A stretch of DNA of 64,000 bases. It comes from Undaria pinnatifida. Taxonomy: Eukaryota > Sar > Phaeophyceae > Laminariales > Alariaceae. The notes under the pieces are model-generated. The model made no database searches and was not told the origin of the DNA. It saw only the letters and a list, made by a program, of their open reading frames with translations. The DNA lies in contig JABAKD010000026.1 in the NCBI GenBank assembly GCA_012845835.1, forward strand, positions 8,192,058 through 8,256,057, read 5' to 3'. A program made the translations under genes and the position numbers. Shown here piece by piece: positions 13,901-23,315 of the stretch (position 1 is its first letter; the number at the start of each line of letters is the position of its first letter).

Positions 13901-16900
13901 GTATGACCTCCCTGGGTGCCGGCAGTGTCATCAGTTCACCATTACATCACCATTGGTTAACACGATTTTTTTGCCGAGGGCGATTTCGGTCTACAATCTA
14001 ATCATTCTGCGCACTGATACTATTGTCACCGGCATGGAGAGGGACAAAAGCTTTGAGGAATATGGTACAACGCTAAGACGGCCTGGTTTGGCATGATACA
14101 TGGTACCGGTATAGTATACAGTATAGTATACAGTGTAGTGTACAGTACATGCATGCATGCTACGGAGTAAAGAGGGCACCTATTTTTTCGTCATGGCCTC
14201 GCTTGAGGGGCTCTATACGTCACCCAAAAACCTGTTTTGGGGGAATATATCGCTCTGAGCGGAAATGAAAGGATCGTTACCCATACTTGGGAATGGCCGA
14301 ACGGTCCTTACTTTTACGCCCAGAGTTGTATTCTGCGCTTCAGCCGATGAGCAATCCGATGGCATAAGCCTAGGTATTTAAAACGAACGGCATTGAAAAC
14401 TCGCGCATAGAATTCCGACGAGAACGGCCAGTTTGTTGGTCTAGTTGTCTGATTGTGTACTAGAGGAGCCCCATCAGTGACGAATGTTTTGACCAAAGAC
14501 CGATCCAAAGACTGTTCCCCGCATCGTATATATTATAGCACGCATCTATGATGCAGGCAATGGAAAATGAGTGCATCAAGCTCCTCTTCCTGTCAGCACG
14601 CCCATCGCTTCGTGACCGTTTCTTTCGAGGACAGGTTTAGGGCACCAAGCATGTGCCGGTAGAGGGCACCACACCACTTTTGTTCTGAAGTTTATTGATA
14701 ACATGAGGAGCTCCACACGCCTCTCCCAAACACTGATTTGGGGAAAGATGAAATGAGTACACTGGCCTAGATATACAGCAAAAAATGCTGCAAAAAAAAT
14801 GAAAATAATGTCATCAGTTAAGGAACCGTTTCAGACAAAAACTGCTACGATATACCTGGCACCTCTATTGTAGCACGCGTCGCACATGTTTGATTGGGTT
14901 CAAGTCAGGGTACTTTTCGAGAAACCCTATTTGCAGGACGGCCCTGCAACGAATTCTTGCAGGACGTGCCTCTGATTGGCCACCTGCCGCTTTTTATTGC
15001 CCGCGTTTTTTTTTTGGCGAACGCCTGCCGCACGCGCGGCGAAGCCGCGCGAGGGCACTTTTAGCCCCACGTACCGGTCAAACGGTCAGGGGTCGGGTTG
15101 GGGTTGGGGTTAGGGTTAGGGTTGGGGTTGGGTGGGGTCTGTGCAGGTACCTGGGACAAAAGTGTGCCAAAACGTCCTGCAAGAATTCGTTGCAGGCCCG
15201 TCCTGCAAATAGGGGCTCCCGTACTTTTCACGCATTGAACAGATCGCGAACTGCAGCAGTAGATCATCTACAGTAGATAATCTACACCATGTACTTGCCG
15301 TTACGAGATGTTGTGCAAGAGACAGATCAGGGAGATCCCACCCAGGCAGTATGATCTACTCGTAGATCGTGCAGATAGTGTAGTCTATATCAGGGATCTA
15401 GTTTTTTGTTTTACCTTTTCATCCTCTGGCGGATGGGGAAAAATAAAGGTTAAGCTCACCACATCAGAGATCTATCTGCCGCAAAATACATATATGAAGG
15501 TATAAAATGCAACGGGCATCTGATCTGATCTGTCAGATGTGCGTTTTCTTTTGATTTGCTGCAGTGCTGCTACGAGAGACCTTAGGTTTTCATTTGGCGC
15601 CCGAAAATGTGTTGCGTGAGCGATACACGACCCTGAATATGATGAGATAGAAGGTACGAACGTTTAGCAATGTATCCATCCAGTGACGCTATTACGTCAA
15701 CGATACTACAGTAGTATTAATGGTGTATCATAGGATCGGAAAGTTGACTGCATAGTCTATTGGCTCTATAGAGTAGTTTTGAGGGGTATCTTGTAATGGA
15801 ACATGCCTGAAAGTTTGACATCGCGAGCGTGTGCTACCCGTATGCGTTCTCGACAATCGTCCGTGTGGCGTGTGTGATTGAGCAGTTTGCTGGTGCCAGT
15901 TGGAGGCGAGCTTTTGAGGCCAGGCCGCCCCCTCACGCCGAGAAGGCTTTTGCTGGCGATGTTCAACAGCTCCATGGCGTTCTTTCTGTGCTCTTTTCAG
16001 GTCAGTCGGGGAAGGTTTTCCTGCGGGCGGTGTTCCTGTTTCCGGCTATTTTTGGCTCTTTTTGGTCAGCTTTGGATTACCCACTCTTGGTTGATGTCGG
16101 GCAGTCGCTCTCTCACAGTTTTTCGCGAAATAAATAAAGAAGCCACCTCAGAGTTAAGATCAATTTATCTCGGCACGTACGATTCCAACACATTACAGCA
16201 TTCTAAATATATAGCAGGGTATAGTCTATGGTATCTGGTAATTGTTGATATATACTCAGTATTTTTTATTTTTTTACGAGTAAACCAAATTTCTGTAATT
16301 GCAACTGTGCCTTACAAATGGGGCCTTGTTTCCATCCTCGTGTGACCGAATGTTCGTGTCCGTGTCGCGTCCGACCACCGGATCTCCCAAAAAAGACGAA
16401 ACCGAAGAACGGTCGGGAGATTTTTCCCAACACACACAGTCCTCGGGAACAACAGCGCACCAGCAGGTACCAGGCATCCCTTCCTATCAACGCGAAACAG
16501 TCGACACGAGCATTGTGTTTTATGTCGAGAAAAACTGTTCCTCCGTTGCGGTCACGTTTGAGTTACAAGTATCCACCAGCACGAGCCACAAGCGAGAGCT
16601 ACTGTCAGTATCTTATTGTGGGTCGAAAATTGGATAATTGCCGTTGGGAGTGAAGGGAGGCCAGACCGCCTGCCAGGTTGTGTTTTTGTCTAAGGATGTG
16701 CACAGACGGACGAGGCTCGATTTGTGCACATGCACCTTATGAATCGTCGTTGGCCTGAGTATTGTGATGAGTTGTGTCAGAAAAATTCTTATCGTTAGGG
16801 TTTGAGGTTGTGCTTAGAGGAACTTGGCTTGGTTTTTGGTCTTGTACCTGATGCATCGTCGTTGGCTCAGCTCTAACGGATGGCTAACTTACTGAGTTGT

Positions 16901-19900
16901 GATAATTAATGTCAGCCAAAGTAGCGTCAGACCTCCTTCAACGTGAGCAAAAACATGCACCCGCCAAAAATACCGTCCCACATGCTCTCAGAGGGCACAG
17001 AAACTAGTCTAGACGGCCAGGTAGGCAAGAGAGGGCTTCAACCCTTTTTCTAACGCGAAAGCAGCATCTACTCTAGTTATAAGTAGGTTCTTGTCCTACT
17101 TCAAAATAGTACCCAACTCTATTTCCAAGTGTCCAATTGTAATTCCAAGCATTTATAGCTCATAATCCTTGTTTTACTACGGCAAGGCTTTTATACTAGG
17201 TTATACTAGGATATACTATTAATGCGTTATACTATTAATACGTTATACTAGGTTATAGTAGGTTATCCTATTAATAGTATTGATAGTATTAATAGTACAA
17301 CAAGTGCTACGGTAGAGGTGTGCACTGGCTCTTTGTTGCCTTCTGAGGGTGATTGCCTAATAAACTACTGCTGTACTCTACACCCCTCTGACGCATAAAC
17401 TGGCTCTATTTGAGTAAACCGAAAGTGCAACTCGATGAACAACCAAACCCCATGAACCTATGCATAAAAAGTAATAATATTGCGAAACGAGAATGGCGTT
17501 CGTGGAGGGATAAGGAGGGTTTTAGCCAAGAAGTGGTATACCATATACCAGCCAAAAAGTGGTATACCATATACCAGCCAAAAAGTGGTATAGCATGCCA
17601 AGGGTATACCTCTCTCGTAACACGCGTCCCACTCTATTTCCGGGTAGCTAGTAATAGTAGCGTAAAACGTGTGAATGTGACTGCAGTTGGAAAGGGATTA
17701 CAACACCTGATTCACGTACGCCTGGCCGTGGTTTGCTTTGCTGGAGGAAAACGCCAGTAAGGGGGTGCTAGTAACATGTGCATGTGGCTCCACGCGCATC
17801 TTCCAGGCCACCAACCTGCTGCGCCGAACCTTGCTCGCACCTGACAACTTATTAATAGGAGCTACGAATACATGTACAGTAGATCGTCTACGTGTAGTAG
17901 CTCATAATCTACCGGTTTGGGGATGCTGTTTGCAAGAGCTATTATAGATACCATAGATTCCGCCCGGCAAAGGTGTGCTAGATGATGCAAGTCATGTTGA
18001 TACCCCCTAGAAAAGCGTAGTTTTTTTTTTTTTGTTTTTTTTTCTCTTTTATCCTCCGGCGGATGGGAAAAAATACAGCTTTATTAATAGCATAGTATGT
18101 TCATATCAAATACTTTGTACATATATTGTAGATGGTGCAGATCTTGCAGATAATATAGGTATCCTCCTTGATTGGTGTTACAGTGGATAATGAAATGGGG
18201 ATCTGATGGATTGATCCGATGGATTGATCTGATGGATTGATCTGATGGATTGATCTGATGGATTGATCCGCCCCACGTGTGGAATCTTATGGCAGGTGCA
18301 CGAAAAGAGCTTGCTGCTGCCCCTGTGCCCGCTAGCGTTTTTATGGCAAGACGCGCCACTGTTCGTCACTTGGCTGCAGGTAATCGGGTCAATATATCTC
18401 TTCGTATCATTTTAAGTGTTGTTGTTACTGTTAATACCAGGATTTAGAGGGGTCTTTGTTTGCTCGTTTGTCATGTGCATCTGTCGTGTTTCATGGTAGA
18501 GTTGGCGTATCGTCGTGATATTTTTAGCTCGTCTGGCAGCGTAGCTGTGTGGTTTTTTTGGTTTGTGGATTCCGGACCTGGTGTGTAGTTGTTAATAGCT
18601 GCGTATTGTTATGGCGACGCGGTTGCGACTGCGTATCCCACTTGCCGGGTATATAGCGTACGAACGACACCAGGATCCCTGTCACGTAGACTCTTGATTC
18701 GTTTGGCTTCACTTGCAAGCCGTAATATGTTACCTGGTATTTTATTGTGGTGGTTTTTTCAAAGGACAAAATTTTGTAGCCTATCGCAGTGCGAAGACGC
18801 TGCCTGGATATCTACGAAGTACACCGTAGTGTGTTTGGTGCAAATTTCACACTACTACACTTAGAGGAGGGAACACCCTCTCCCTCCCTTCCTTCCTGCC
18901 TCCCCTCGCTCCCGCCCCTGCTTACTCTTCATCACCTTCGTTGCTTGGCGAGACAATAAAACACGCCGCAGTGCAAAAATGATTTACAGCAATCGCTTTT
19001 TTTAGCAGACGAAATGGAGTTGTCTGGGCGCGCCGCCCCTTTAGGCTGCAAGTACGGAGAGGAACTTATCAAAGGGCTAACCTAACGACGCGCCAACTTC
19101 GCAGTCGCTCGTAATTCTATGTGTTAATAACATAAACAATCTGTCGTATTGCGCGCTCCTCCCTATCCGCAACACATGCTTGCGTGGCCGCGCCAGGCGG
19201 TGGGAGTATTCAGCATGACGCCACTATTGGCCCGTGAGCGTCTGCTGGTGCCGTGCGCCGTTTGCACGATGCTGTACTGCGGCGCCTCGTGGGTGAGTTA
19301 TAACTCCACTCACTGTTGGTTTCGTTTTGTGTTGGGTTTTGCTCATTTGCTGTGCATCTGTACATTGTCTAACTCTGAAGGCAAACTAAGTAATATTGTT
19401 TTTGTGTTGTCACGAGCGAATGTGACTTTCGAATTTACACCTCTCCTGGAAACAGGGAGACCTTTGGACATGGCATGGCTAGAGCCTGGTTATGTATGTT
19501 ATACCCTAGGGTATATGTTATATGGTATGGGTTTGCAGTTTTTGGGCCAAACCGTCCCTGGGCTGTTGAGCTCCTCGTGCGAAGAACTGCCGGTTATGAT
19601 GAATTGATTTCACGAGTGCATATTGTCTTAGGACTAAGACATAGAAGCTTGGTCGGGTTGTGCGAACGAATGCCTTCGAAGTCATGTAGTATCGGGTGAG
19701 ATATTGAGCTCCTCATGTGAGGACCTCAGGGACTTGTTAGAATCTGACGCACTCCTATCGTGGAATGGCTGAAGGGTATACCAGGTATGTTATATGGTAC
19801 ATAGGTTTTGTGTGCGCCGCCGACCGAGATTGATCCATAATCATAACACTATAATAACACGACGACGCTCCAAAATTCGAGCCAACGCGAACGAGATTAA

Positions 19901-22900
19901 CTTCGGCTACGAAGATGCTGCCGGGCGTGTTCCTCGCGACAGGTGTACTGTTCGATACAACGAAGGCCGCTTCCGCGTGAGACACGAGCTGACACGTCGT
20001 TAGTAATAGTACTGTACCAGTAAATGTGCTCCGTTATCACTGAACTGCACTGAGCGCTATCAGACTGACTATATATGCTGCAGTGTATGTGGTTCATATG
20101 TAATGAAACAAAACCACGATCCAGGGCCGGTCGGGTTGTTAAGCTTTGACCTCGGGTTTCCCCAAGGGTTGCAATCCCTCAGATCGGCGCTGCCGTTTTA
20201 CCCGAACCGACCGACCGATCGTGTAAGTCACGACGTTATGCACCCAGTCGTGCATGGATTCGGTATGATAGCGACGGTATGCACCCAATCGAGCCTTACC
20301 TAGGTATGATATGGTAGACATGGCATGTAGATATGCTAGAGCTTGGTTGGCTGAGAGGAAGGGGGAGGCGCACCGCGCGTGCAGCCCGTATCTAGACATA
20401 AAACTAGACCACTGTCATTACCTCATCATGGTGTACCTCATCATGACGCATCATGCCTGGTTTGAGGTCGTCCTGAGCCCCTCATTTTGTGCGAAAGCAT
20501 TCAAACAAAACAATGCACGTGAGACATACCACCAATCCCCTTTTGATTATGTAGATATTTCAGGGAAGATCTGTGTTCTAGCTCACGTTACCGGCTGGGA
20601 ACCGTACGATCTGCATGCTCTGGCACGTGTGTGTTGGGTTAGATCTGTACTCTGTACATACAGATCCTGTACAACATTCCTAACGGAAGATGTACGATCT
20701 ACCGGTACTACTGTAGATAAGCTGGATCGTCATCTGTCAGACGTGCGTATTCCTATAAAAATAGCGTCCCTCTGTTTCGTGCAGTGTACTGTGTGCAGGG
20801 ACAGGATAATATGTTGATCGTCTTGGATAATGCAATAGAAAGCCCCCGCCCCCCGCCCCCCCCCCGGCACATTTCCCCCCCCCCTCCCCCACAAGAAGGA
20901 TTTATAGTTTCCACGCACAAATTGACCTGCCCCACCCGTCCCCTCCCGCCCCTCCCCCCCCTCCCGCCCCCCTTTTCATCAAAATCAGGCCCCCACGTCC
21001 TTAATAACTCCGCCCTCCCCTCACCGGATATTCGACTTACAGTATTCACTTGATAAACTGATGCATTTCCTTCCACAGCTGTCAGATTTTGCCCCCCTCA
21101 GAAACGGGTTTTATAGTTTCCGCGCACAGACTGCGTAACATCACCCTGTTGGCCCTGATAGCTACACTGTAGTTGCAAGGGCAGTCGCCGACCTATATCT
21201 TTAAATGAGGACACACAACCCGTAATACGCGCGATCGGAGTATCACACACAGCTTGCAAAGATGAGTTTCGACAAAATGTTCGATCTCACAGCTGGAGTG
21301 TATTTTTATTTTTAATAATAATACACGTCAATGTGCTTCCCCCGATTTTCGTGTGAGGCGTGTGGGCTACGTGCCACGATGATGATGATGATCTACGCGT
21401 TACATGGTTAACTTCTGTTACCTGGCATATTATAAAAAAACAAGGTAGTGTGGATACCAGTCCCTATTCCCTAGATTGTACCGCCTCCTTATCACTATAC
21501 TCCTTCAACATCATCCTGGCTCCTCGAGGCAGACTCTGAGGTGTTTCCTCATCGTTGACCCTCGAGCGTGCGGGTTGCGCACAGAACCCACGTCTTTGTG
21601 TCTCCACACTAACACCTACATCTCAGAAAGAGAAACCTGCGAAGGGACCACCGTCCCACATTCAAAGATTGGGCGTTATTTTGCGCAAAGGTTTATATCC
21701 TCCGAAGCTTGTTCGGGTGAGAAAGTAGTGTCAGCAAATGCTTAAGCAAGGGCTGGCCCTAGTGCTTCTCGCGCAGCTGCTAGTTCAGGATTATTTTTGG
21801 GTGATGCGGCTACCGCACTTATCCGTATTTCAGGTGTATCCGTCACACCGGCTGTTGACAAGAGAGCAAGTGCTAGATGTGCGGGTACAGTGACACCGCG
21901 CGTAGACGGATTGGCGATTTGCCCTACCAGGTACACTGTCTGCAAAACGCACACGCTTACTTGCAGGGGAAGGATCTACGACTGCAGTATCCTTACTTGT
22001 CTCATTGCAGATGGACATGTCTTCGAGAGTGAGATCTGCGAGCACACTTCGTTGGTGGTACGGTTTCATCCTGCCTAAATGTACTGACGTTTCAGCTGCA
22101 TCACCATCTTTCGATACTCGGTAGACGACCGGCGATAATTGATGGCGAACTTGGTACGGACCGCGCCAAGGACTTCAATTTGTTGTTAGGGTAATCTTGG
22201 GCATTATGCGGTTGATGAACCAACACTAAGTCACCATGCTGAAAGTGTTGATACCGTAGGTCTGCATTCGACGCTGCTTGAGCATCAGCACGTTCACAAA
22301 GATTTTGCCTTGCTAACTCGTATGCAAACTGCAAATTCTCGACCGTTTTGTGAGTGTATTACAATGCTGATTCAGGTATGTCCGCCTGAGGCGTTCCCAT
22401 GATAATGTCAATGGGGAGCGTGGGCATGCGACCAAACATGAGATAGTCAACGATGAGGAAACACCTCAGAGTCTGCCTCGACGAGCCAGGGCGATCATGA
22501 AGGATTATAGTGATAAGGAGGCGGTACAATCTGGGGCATACGGACTGGTATCCACAGTAGTATTATAAAAAAAAAAGGTACACTGCAGCTGTGAGATCGA
22601 AGACGTCGTCGAAAAATCGTCTTTGCATATGTATTAACGTGAGAAATCGGGTGTGTTGCTGTCTTCCATCGTCCATTCTGTTTCAACAACACGAGGATCA
22701 GGTGTTGGCACCGCGCCCGCCTGCCTTTGATGGTACTGATGGTTACCCCGGGAGTTCCTCAAGATCGGCGTTTCCCTACGGAAGGTAAAGTTGCTCAACG
22801 CTCATTTTCGAGCGGCCTCTTATTTGGGTTGGAGATAAGTACTGGTTAATGACTTAAGAGAGGCGTACTACAGCAGTAGGCCTGCCACCCCTCCCTTTAG

Positions 22901-23315
22901 GTAGATTATAGCTCCCACTGTTCACATTGTCCTTGTAGACTGCTTTTACAGGTACATTTAACAGCGTTATTGCCATCAAGGATCCGGAACCAGCTGCTGA
23001 GAATCTCCCCGTCCTCTCCGCCCATTCTCCGTCTCGCTGCCTTTCATCAGACACTTCACTCAAGGACGCCTTCGTGCTGCCGTGGCTCTATGTTTCGCGG
23101 GAATGGCATTGCTTTTGGCACTTGAGGCGGTCCTTCTGCCCCCACATGCTTTGCCTCACCTCTACCCAACATTGAACGCCTTATTCTCGTGTGGAAACCT
23201 AGTGGTAGCGTACGGGATTGGCGTGTGCTGGCAATGGCGAGAGGGAGGAAATTCAAGGAATGGGACTGGAGGGGGCGCAACGCGGCGAATAGTAGACCGG
23301 AAGAAGAAACAATAA
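1913..23315 (+). CDS. ALG6: ALG6 dolichyl-P-Glc:Man9GlcNAc2-PP-dolichol alpha-1,3-glucosyltransferase, 12 exons
   Basis: ER membrane enzyme adding the first glucose to the lipid-linked N-glycan precursor. Exons read: 1913-2118, 2769-2910, 4621-4694, 6045-6238, 7530-7658, 11165-11328, 12396-12544, 15886-16000, 18296-18379, 19197-19292, 22702-22784, 23051-23315. They sum to 1,701 nt, 566 aa, near the usual family length, and every junction keeps phase. Family motifs in order: [13 protein letters not shown] (Asp48 aligns with the proposed catalytic base), [11 protein letters not shown] (75-85), [15 protein letters not shown] (176-185), [12 protein letters not shown] (217-228), FEDKVANLW (316-324), SFQVHEKS. 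The rest is mostly hydrophobic, as expected of a multi-pass GT-C enzyme. The C-terminus KKKQ fits a KKxx ER-retrieval signal. DYPPLTAY and HFQYN separate it from ALG8. Introns run 266 bp to 3.5 kb; intron 6 uses a GC donor. Exon 11 is the weakest call (low similarity, chosen by splice sites and phase). Start: first Met of the exon. Confidence 0.93.
4720..5010. repeat. GATC-rich palindromic repeat, intron 3
   Basis: A stretch rich in short GATC-centred palindromes (TCTAGATC, CAGATCG) with the phrase CTCTTGCACAACA. Similar sequence recurs at about 12,110-12,345, at 15,230-15,400 (opposite strand, TGTTGTGCAAGAG) and at 17,850-17,950. It looks like a dispersed repeat family with no coding capacity. 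Ends are not defined. Confidence 0.45.
5046..5378 (-). pseudogene. coding-like remnant inside ALG6 intron 3
   Basis: An open minus-strand frame of about 107 codons with balanced composition (for example [19 protein letters not shown]), closed upstream by a stop. No domain is recognised. It lies antisense within an ALG6 intron, so a transposon remnant is the likeliest explanation; chance cannot be excluded. Confidence 0.2.
6240..6500 (+). repeat. dispersed repeat R1, copy 1
   Basis: Shares extended blocks with 16,255-16,610: CTCGTGTGACCGAA, ACCGGATCTCC followed by AAAAA, GGAACAACAGC and ATCTCCACCAGCACGAG, in the same order and strand. A weaker copy of the 5' part (TTACGAGNGAAGCGAATTTCTAAA-like) lies on the minus strand near 11,100-11,130. 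All lie in ALG6 introns. No coding capacity or clear ends seen. Confidence 0.6.
6509..6841. mobile_element. Tc1/mariner-like MITE, 333 bp
   Basis: Terminal inverted repeats of about 30 bp: the right end reads inward CAGTGGGGCTCTCTCTATAA and the left end CCATGGTGGTCTCCCTATAG. A TA dinucleotide flanks each side (6507-6508, 6842-6843), as expected of Tc1/mariner target duplications. Inside, a unit of about 80 bp is repeated (ACTATAGAGAGACCCCCACT ... CCGGCATTATACGGGC). No coding sequence. It sits in ALG6 intron 4 and resembles the element at 31,466-31,629. Confidence 0.7.
7707..8275 (+). mobile_element. composite repeat R2 with internal purine tract
   Basis: The left half matches 49,178-49,480 and 49,508-49,640 (TGTTGTTCTCAC, AATCAAGTCCGTGGTCACAG, CAGGCTCCAGTC, GAGGAATACCCCAGGGAAAA). 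The right half matches 50,815-51,125 (CATACGC ... AGACTCAAGTC, then an A/G-only tract, then GACGGCATTGGGCTCATA). This copy joins both halves in ALG6 intron 5. It could be a solo LTR or a non-autonomous element; no terminal inverted repeat seen. Confidence 0.6.
8040..8195 (+). repeat. polypurine (A/G) tract
   Basis: About 150 bp almost entirely A and G (AAAGAAAAG-type units), a built-in part of repeat R2. The paired copy at 50,872-51,020 has the same character. Confidence 0.8.
8388..8470 (+). repeat. poly(C)-rich low-complexity tract
   Basis: Runs of C broken by TT and T. It lies just beyond the 3' end of the LINE pseudogene and gives rise to spurious proline/glycine-rich frames. Confidence 0.8.
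8470..10791 (-). pseudogene. non-LTR retrotransposon (LINE) reverse transcriptase, 5'-truncated and broken
   Basis: Reverse transcriptase of a LINE, antisense in ALG6 intron 5. The first frame (10791 to about 9400) carries a pre-RT region, then [24 protein letters not shown], motif [13 protein letters not shown] and motif [15 protein letters not shown]. Motif C, YADD, is in a second frame (9379 to 8618) followed by [10 protein letters not shown], so a frameshift lies between about 9,380 and 9,540 in a G/purine-rich stretch. That second frame meets a TGA at 8618-8620, yet family-like sequence ([20 protein letters not shown]) continues in frame beyond it, so the stop looks premature. No endonuclease domain precedes the RT, as in a typical 5'-truncated copy. 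It should be inactive. Confidence 0.93.
11425..12001. mobile_element. foldback MITE (family FB), copy with both ends
   Basis: About 577 bp with inverted ends of about 95 bp, roughly 85% alike by eye. Left end inward: AAAATACACTCCAGCTGTGA, ATCGAAGATTTCGTCGAAAC, GTGTGTGATACTCCGAT. The right end carries the same phrases reverse-complemented at 11,905-12,001. Between them lie subunits with GCGCGGAAACTATAAAACCC and GTAAGTCGAATAACCGGTGA, which recur in the other copies. No coding capacity. The AT-rich edges (TATTATAAAAA) hide the exact target duplication. In ALG6 intron 6. Confidence 0.8.
12110..12345 (+). repeat. GATC-rich palindromic repeat, intron 6
   Basis: Dense GATCT/AGATC palindromes (AGATCTAG, GACGATCTATAGACGATCT) preceded by CTCTTGCACAGCA. 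Same family as 4,720-5,010. Confidence 0.5.
12842..13015 (+). repeat. TACTACTGTATCA-type microsatellite
   Basis: Imperfect array of CATACTACTA / TACTACTGTATCA units over about 170 bp in ALG6 intron 7. Simple-sequence expansion, no function inferred. Confidence 0.75.
13145..13203 (+). repeat. interstitial telomere-like repeat
   Basis: CTTAGC units followed by three perfect TTAGGG copies and a TTGGG variant, embedded in an ALG6 intron. TTAGGG is a widespread telomere unit; here it is internal, not a chromosome end. Confidence 0.8.
13690..13745 (+). repeat. CCA/CAC trinucleotide repeat
   Basis: Two runs of CCACCACCA separated by AATCCGCCCCCATAA, just upstream of a 103-bp tandem duplication. 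Confidence 0.7.
13755..13947 (+). repeat. tandem duplication, ~103-bp unit
   Basis: The block beginning ACAGATGGATTACTATTACT at 13,755 recurs at 13,858 with few substitutions and runs through GTTCACCATTAC in both. A recent local duplication in ALG6 intron 7. Confidence 0.85.
14919..15220. mobile_element. Mutator-like MITE, 302 bp, with internal telomere-like array
   Basis: Inverted ends of 48 bp (14,919-14,966 and 15,173-15,220), 44 of 48 matching by my alignment: GAGAAACCCTATTTGCAGG on the left, GGGAGCCCCTATTTGCAGG on the right read inward. The flanks carry a perfect 9-bp direct repeat GTACTTTTC (14,910-14,918 and 15,221-15,229). Nine-bp duplications and ends beginning with G fit the Mutator superfamily. 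The interior (15,088-15,135) is a string of TTGGGG and TTAGGG units. No coding sequence. In ALG6 intron 7. Confidence 0.8.
15230..15400 (-). repeat. GATC-rich palindromic repeat, intron 7
   Basis: GTAGATCATCTAC and GTAGATAATCTAC palindromes with TGTTGTGCAAGAG, the reverse complement of the phrase at 4,920. Same family as 4,720-5,010. Confidence 0.45.
15421..15463 (-). mobile_element. SINE-like family S2, 3'-end fragment
   Basis: On the minus strand reads GGTGAGCTTAACCTTTATTT then CCCCATCCGCCAGAGGAT then an A-rich tail. Same 3' end as the copies at 18,005-18,086, 27,711-27,882, 41,886-41,958 and 44,906-44,945. Target duplication uncertain (GATCTA on both sides). Confidence 0.6.
16255..16610 (+). 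repeat. dispersed repeat R1, copy 2
   Basis: Second copy of the repeat at 6,240-6,500, in ALG6 intron 8: CTCGTGTGACCGAA, CACCGGATCTCCCAAAAAA, GGAACAACAGC, ATCCACCAGCACGAG in the same order. Confidence 0.6.
17200..17300 (+). repeat. TATACTA/TTAATA low-complexity array
   Basis: Overlapping GTTATACTAGG and TACTATTAATA units in ALG6 intron 8. Simple repeat. Confidence 0.6.
17525..17600 (+). repeat. 26-bp tandem repeat, ~2.9 copies
   Basis: Unit GCCAAAAAGTGGTATACCAT + ATACCA repeated at 17,525, 17,551 and 17,577 (last copy incomplete). The unit contains the palindrome GGTATACC. In ALG6 intron 8. Confidence 0.85.
18005..18086 (-). mobile_element. SINE-like family S2, truncated copy with long A tail
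   Basis: On the minus strand: AAAGCTGTATTTTTTCCC, ATCCGCCGGAGGAT, then about 40 bases of A-rich tail. Possible diverged target duplication AGCGTAGT / AGCATAGT. In ALG6 intron 8. Confidence 0.65.
18198..18270 (+). repeat. 13-bp tandem repeat
   Basis: TGATGGATTGATC repeated about 5.5 times with T/C variants, directly upstream of ALG6 exon 9 (18,296). Its closeness to the splice acceptor could affect recognition, but nothing shows that it does. Confidence 0.85.
20845..21318 (-). mobile_element. foldback MITE (family FB), single-ended copy
   Basis: Right end (21,225-21,318) carries GATCGGAGTATCACACACAG, AAGATGAGTTTCGAC and CAGCTGGAGTGTATTTTTAT; inward lie the subunits GGTTTTATAGTTTCCGCGC and TCACCGGATATTCGACTTAC and a C-rich block. 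The opposite inverted end is not recognisable. In ALG6 intron 10. Confidence 0.75.
21452..22567. repeat. inverted repeat pair (~115 bp) flanking a Ty3/gypsy fragment
   Basis: 21,452-21,565 and 22,443-22,560 are near-identical in opposite orientation (GTGGATACCAGTCC, GATTGTACCGCCTCCTTATC, GCAGACTCTGAGGTGTTTCC, TCATCGTTGAC). About 0.9 kb lies between them, with the integrase fragment. Could be the ends of a nested element or the scar of an inverted duplication. Confidence 0.7.
21742..22455 (-). pseudogene. Ty3/gypsy-type integrase C-terminal fragment
   Basis: Minus-strand remnant of an LTR-retrotransposon pol gene. The integrase-core end motif [15 protein letters not shown] lies near 22,410-22,450, followed by an in-frame TAA where a sense codon is expected. 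Next comes [19 protein letters not shown], then after a frameshift near 22,185 the GPY/F-module signature PWRGPYQV ... SPVVYRV, then [13 protein letters not shown] further open tail runs to the stop at 21,742. At least one stop and one frameshift disable it. No LTRs or upstream RT/RNase H are visible. It lies antisense in ALG6 intron 10. Confidence 0.8.
22565..22650 (+). mobile_element. foldback MITE (family FB), end fragment
   Basis: About 70 bp: TACACTGCAGCTGTGAGATC, GAAGACGTCGTCGAAAAATC, GTCTTTGCA, then divergent. It lies immediately beside the inverted repeat ending at 22,560 and about 50 bp before ALG6 exon 11. Confidence 0.7.

Noticed and set aside
20311-20817. 168-codon plus-strand open frame
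   Set aside because: No recognised motif and inside ALG6 intron 10; composition looks random.
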